64,000 nucleotides of DNA, from positions 275,719 through 339,718 of the forward strand of contig UBMP01000011.1 in NCBI GenBank assembly GCA_900466575.1, written 5' to 3'. Origin of the DNA: Hyphomicrobiales bacterium (GTDB lineage: Bacteria > Pseudomonadota > Alphaproteobacteria > Rhizobiales > Rhizobiaceae). The notes beneath the pieces are model-generated. The model ran no database searches. It was not told where the DNA came from and was given only the letters and a program-made list of their open reading frames with translations. The first letter of the stretch is position 1. Each line of letters starts with the position of its first letter. Of this stretch, positions 61,762 through 64,000 are shown in pieces. The translations under genes were made by a program, and so were the position numbers.

Positions 61762-63618
61762 ATGTTCGGCTGGTTTGAAAAACGCATCAATCCGTTCCCG
61801 CCGGAGGTTCCGGAAACGCCGCCGGCGCGGTTCCTGGCCTTCTGCCTGCATTATTCGAAGGGTGTCATCGGCTGGCTCGTGCTGATGGCGGTGCTGACCG
61901 CGATGATCTCGGTCGGCGAAGTCATGCTGTTCAGCTTCCTCGGCAATATCGTCGACTGGCTGACACATGCCAATCGCGAGACGTTCCTGCGCGACGAGGG
62001 TGTCAGGCTCGCCTTCATGGGAGGCTTCGTGCTGATCGGACTGCCGCTCATCGTGCTTGCCCAGTCCACGGTCATGCATCAGGTCCTGCTCGGCAATTAC
62101 CCGATGATCGCGCGCTGGCAGATGCATCGCTATCTGCTGCGGCAGACCGTGTCCTTCTTCGCCAACGAGTTTGCCGGCCGGGTGGCCACCAAGGTCATGC
62201 AGACCTCGCTTGCCGTGCGTGAAGTAATGATGAAGGTGCTCGACGTTCTGGTTTACGTCGTCGTCTATTTCATCTCGATGCTGGCTGTCGTGGCGGCTGC
62301 CGACTGGCGGCTGGCCATGCCGCTGGTCCTCTGGCTCTGCGTCTATATCGGCCTGCTCGTCTACTTCATCCCGAGGCTGCGGAAGATTTCGGAGGCGCAG
62401 GCGGATGCCCGCTCGATGATGACGGGCCGGATCGTGGACAGCTACACGAACATCTCGACCGTGAAGCTGTTCTCGCATGCGGGCCGCGAGGAGTCTTATG
62501 CCAAGGAAGGCATGGCGACGTTCCTCGATACGGTGCATGGGCAGATGCGGTACGTGACGCTCTACCATTCGCTGGTCTATTTCAACAACGCGGTGGCGCT
62601 CTTCCTTGTCGGCGGTCTCGGCCTCTGGTTCTGGCAGTCGGGGCAGGTCGCGATCGGCGCGCTGGCCGTCTCCATGTCGCTGACCATGCGCATCAACGGC
62701 ATGTCGCAATGGATCATGTGGGAAATCTCGGCGCTGTTCGAGAATGTCGGCACGGTCTATGACGGCATGGCGATGCTGTCGAAGAAGGTGGACGTCATCG
62801 ACCGGGCAGGGGCCAAAGCCCTCACCGCGTCGAAGGGCCAAATCCGCTTCGAGGGCGCACGCTTCCACTACGGCAAGAACAAGGGCGTGATCGAGCATCT
62901 CGATCTGGCTATTGCGCCCGGCGAGAAGATCGGTCTGGTCGGCCGCTCCGGCGCGGGCAAGACGACGCTGATGAACCTGCTGCTGCGCTTCTATGATCTG
63001 GAGGCGGGGCGCATCACGCTCGACGGGACGGATATCGCTACCCTCGAGCAGGATTCGCTGCGTTCTCAGATTGGCGTCGTCACGCAGGACACTTCGCTTC
63101 TGCACCGCTCCATTCGCGATAACATCGCCTATGGCCGGCCGGACGCGTCAGACGAGGAGATCATCGCGGCGGCGAAGCGGGCGAATGCCTGGGACTTCAT
63201 CGAGACGCTGGAGGACCAGAAGGGTCGCCGCGGTCTCGACGCCCAGGTCGGCGAGCGTGGCGTCAAGCTCTCCGGCGGCCAGCGTCAGCGTATCGCCATT
63301 GCGCGCGTCTTCCTCAAGGACGCGCCGGTGCTGATCCTCGACGAGGCGACCTCGGCGCTGGACTCGGAAGTCGAAGCCGCGATCCAGGAAAACCTCTTCG
63401 CTCTCATGGAAGGCAAGACGGTGATCGCGATCGCCCACCGGCTCTCGACGCTGACCGAAATGGACCGGCTCGTCGTCCTCGAACAGGGCGCGATTGCGGA
63501 GACCGGCACGCATGGCGAGCTGCTGCAGCAGGGCGGGCTTTATGCCAGCCTCTGGGCCCGGCAGTCCGGCGGATTCCTGGCGGATGAGGATGGCGAGGTG
63601 GAGCAGGCGGCGGAGTAG
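61762..63618 (+). CDS. ABC exporter (fused membrane and ATPase domains)
   Basis: A 618-residue half-transporter of the MsbA/ABCB type that would work as a homodimer. The membrane part (about residues 25-330, six helices) starts with FCLHYSKGVIGWLVLMAVLT. The ATPase part has Walker A GRSGAGKTTLMNLLLRFYDL (about 391), Q-loop GVVTQDTSLLHRSIRDN, signature KLSGGQRQRIAIARV, Walker B VLILDEATSALDS and switch histidine IAHRLST. The cargo may be lipid, peptide or drug. AGGAGA is eight bases before the ATG. The 5-prime leader with an ORF and hairpins suggests post-transcriptional control. Confidence 0.95.
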   Translation: MFGWFEKRINPFPPEVPETPPARFLAFCLHYSKGVIGWLVLMAVLTAMISVGEVMLFSFLGNIVDWLTHANRETFLRDEGVRLAFMGGFVLIGLPLIVLAQSTVMHQVLLGNYPMIARWQMHRYLLRQTVSFFANEFAGRVATKVMQTSLAVREVMMKVLDVLVYVVVYFISMLAVVAAADWRLAMPLVLWLCVYIGLLVYFIPRLRKISEAQADARSMMTGRIVDSYTNISTVKLFSHAGREESYAKEGMATFLDTVHGQMRYVTLYHSLVYFNNAVALFLVGGLGLWFWQSGQVAIGALAVSMSLTMRINGMSQWIMWEISALFENVGTVYDGMAMLSKKVDVIDRAGAKALTASKGQIRFEGARFHYGKNKGVIEHLDLAIAPGEKIGLVGRSGAGKTTLMNLLLRFYDLEAGRITLDGTDIATLEQDSLRSQIGVVTQDTSLLHRSIRDNIAYGRPDASDEEIIAAAKRANAWDFIETLEDQKGRRGLDAQVGERGVKLSGGQRQRIAIARVFLKDAPVLILDEATSALDSEVEAAIQENLFALMEGKTVIAIAHRLSTLTEMDRLVVLEQGAIAETGTHGELLQQGGLYASLWARQSGGFLADEDGEVEQAAE

Positions 63619-63627
63619 GGCACCCGT

Positions 63628-63808
63628 CCTCTCCCCTTGTGGGAGAGGATAGCTCGCCCCAAGAGCCGGAGGCGATTGGCATGGCGAGCTTGGTGAGGGG
63701 GATTTGTTGTAAATGCCGGGGACAAAATTTCCCCCTCACCTGGAAAATCTAGCACTTAGCTTACAGCTAAGATGCTGATTTTCCTTCCTCTCCCACAAGG
63801 GGAGAGGC
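63628..63808. repeat. Palindromic mosaic element after the ABC exporter
   Basis: A nested set of inverted repeats. CCTCTCCCCTTGTGGGAGAG (about 63628-63648) and its counterpart CCTCTCCCACAAGGGGAGAG (63787-63807) are each a hairpin and are also complementary to each other. Inside are AGCTCGCC/GGCGAGCT (about 63651-63690), GGTGAGGGGGA/TCCCCCTCACC (about 63691-63741) and a 19-bp imperfect stem GGAAAATC...GATTTTCC (63742-63784) with only two bulges. This layered build is typical of rhizobial mosaic repeats and also resembles a MITE. The first hairpin may terminate the exporter transcript. Confidence 0.75.
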
Positions 63809-63844
63809 TAACCTAGCCTCTCCGATTTCCCCGCTCTCAGAACC

Positions 63845-64000
63845 TTCCCGTATTCTATAGGTCTTCCGCCACCGGATGGGCCATCGACGGTTGGCTCAGG
63901 CGGGAGGAGAGCCTTGTGGCATCCATCGTAACGTGCGGGGGATGTCATCAGGGGGGCGCGGGCGGCATTGAGGCAAAAACCTCGATGAAACGACTCCCCC
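63845..64000 (+). other. Structured noncoding end of the window, possible leader of the next gene
   Basis: No gene is seen. TATTCTATAG at 63851-63860 looks like a -10 region. Downstream, GGATG-GGCCA (63874-63884) can pair with TGGC-ATCC (63916-63924), enclosing GGCTC/GAGCC (63893-63897 with 63908-63912). Near the edge GAGG/CCTC closes a loop of CAAAAA (about 63969-63983), and ACTCCCCC ends the window opposite earlier G-runs. This may be a structured mRNA leader or small RNA; I cannot assign a class. Confidence 0.35.

Overview
The window looks like part of the main chromosome of an alphaproteobacterium of the order Hyphomicrobiales, most likely a Rhizobiaceae member (Rhizobium/Agrobacterium/Ensifer/Shinella type). 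The signs are: GC-rich, densely packed genes; short intergenic palindromic mosaic repeats of the rhizobial RIME type at several places; an HWE-family histidine kinase; an alphaproteobacterial flagellin; and gene neighbourhoods typical of rhizobia (ureEFG; preT-preA with dihydropyrimidinase, an N-carbamoyl amidohydrolase and an NMT1-type ABC transporter; MoxR-DUF58-DUF4159 opposite DUF1285-nudL-cca). I see no rRNA, tRNA, CRISPR array, transposase or prophage.

Layout. 1-1783: end of a urease accessory operon (ureE partial, ureF, ureG). 1969-7420: a Crp/Fnr-type regulator and an RND efflux pair, all on the minus strand. 8163-16838: a reductive pyrimidine (or hydantoin) catabolic island with an ABC importer (binding protein, two permeases, ATPase), a cupin, dihydropyrimidinase, a DUF559 endonuclease-like gene set between repeats, an N-carbamoyl amidohydrolase, and a divergent RutR-like TetR regulator with a near-consensus operator. 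17084-21227: a PAS-GAF-GGDEF-EAL protein, a truncated globin, DUF423, and a minus-strand DUF2325/small ORF/ABM-monooxygenase operon. 21388-23568: pobA with a divergent AraC regulator. 23703-26370: preT-preA, the first enzyme of the pyrimidine pathway. 26660-34893: transporters, a DUF4118-HWE histidine kinase, an atypical pyruvate-kinase-like protein, an alpha/beta hydrolase and a secreted TPR protein. 35055-38731: a CecR-like TetR/HlyD/ABC-2 export operon with a perfect palindromic operator. 38738-45007: phosphoesterase, Nudix, a Res-Xre toxin-antitoxin pair with its own palindrome, glutathionyl-hydroquinone reductase, GNAT, a bile acid:sodium symporter family protein and a LysR regulator. 45019-54444: the MoxR-DUF58-BatA/DUF4159-VWA membrane cluster, divergent from DUF1285-nudL-cca. 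54436-61330: a diguanylate cyclase, DUF1059, hemF, a ketopantoate-reductase-like gene coupled to an MFS gene, an orphan flagellin and trmL. 61433-63618: an ABC exporter behind a long structured leader that holds a 22-codon ORF with a very strong Shine-Dalgarno. 63619-64000: a palindromic mosaic repeat followed by another structured noncoding stretch that runs off the window.

How the genes fit together. PreT/PreA reduce uracil or thymine, dihydropyrimidinase opens the ring and the amidohydrolase releases the beta-amino acid, CO2 and ammonia; the ABC importer probably feeds the pathway and the RutR-like protein probably controls it. Urease accessory proteins nearby add to a nitrogen-scavenging theme. 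The points I would check first are the leader ORF before the ABC exporter, the RutR operator, the degenerate GGDEF/intact EAL protein next to a globin, the endonuclease-like gene coupled to dihydropyrimidinase, and the pyruvate-kinase-like protein that lacks the regulatory C-terminal domain.
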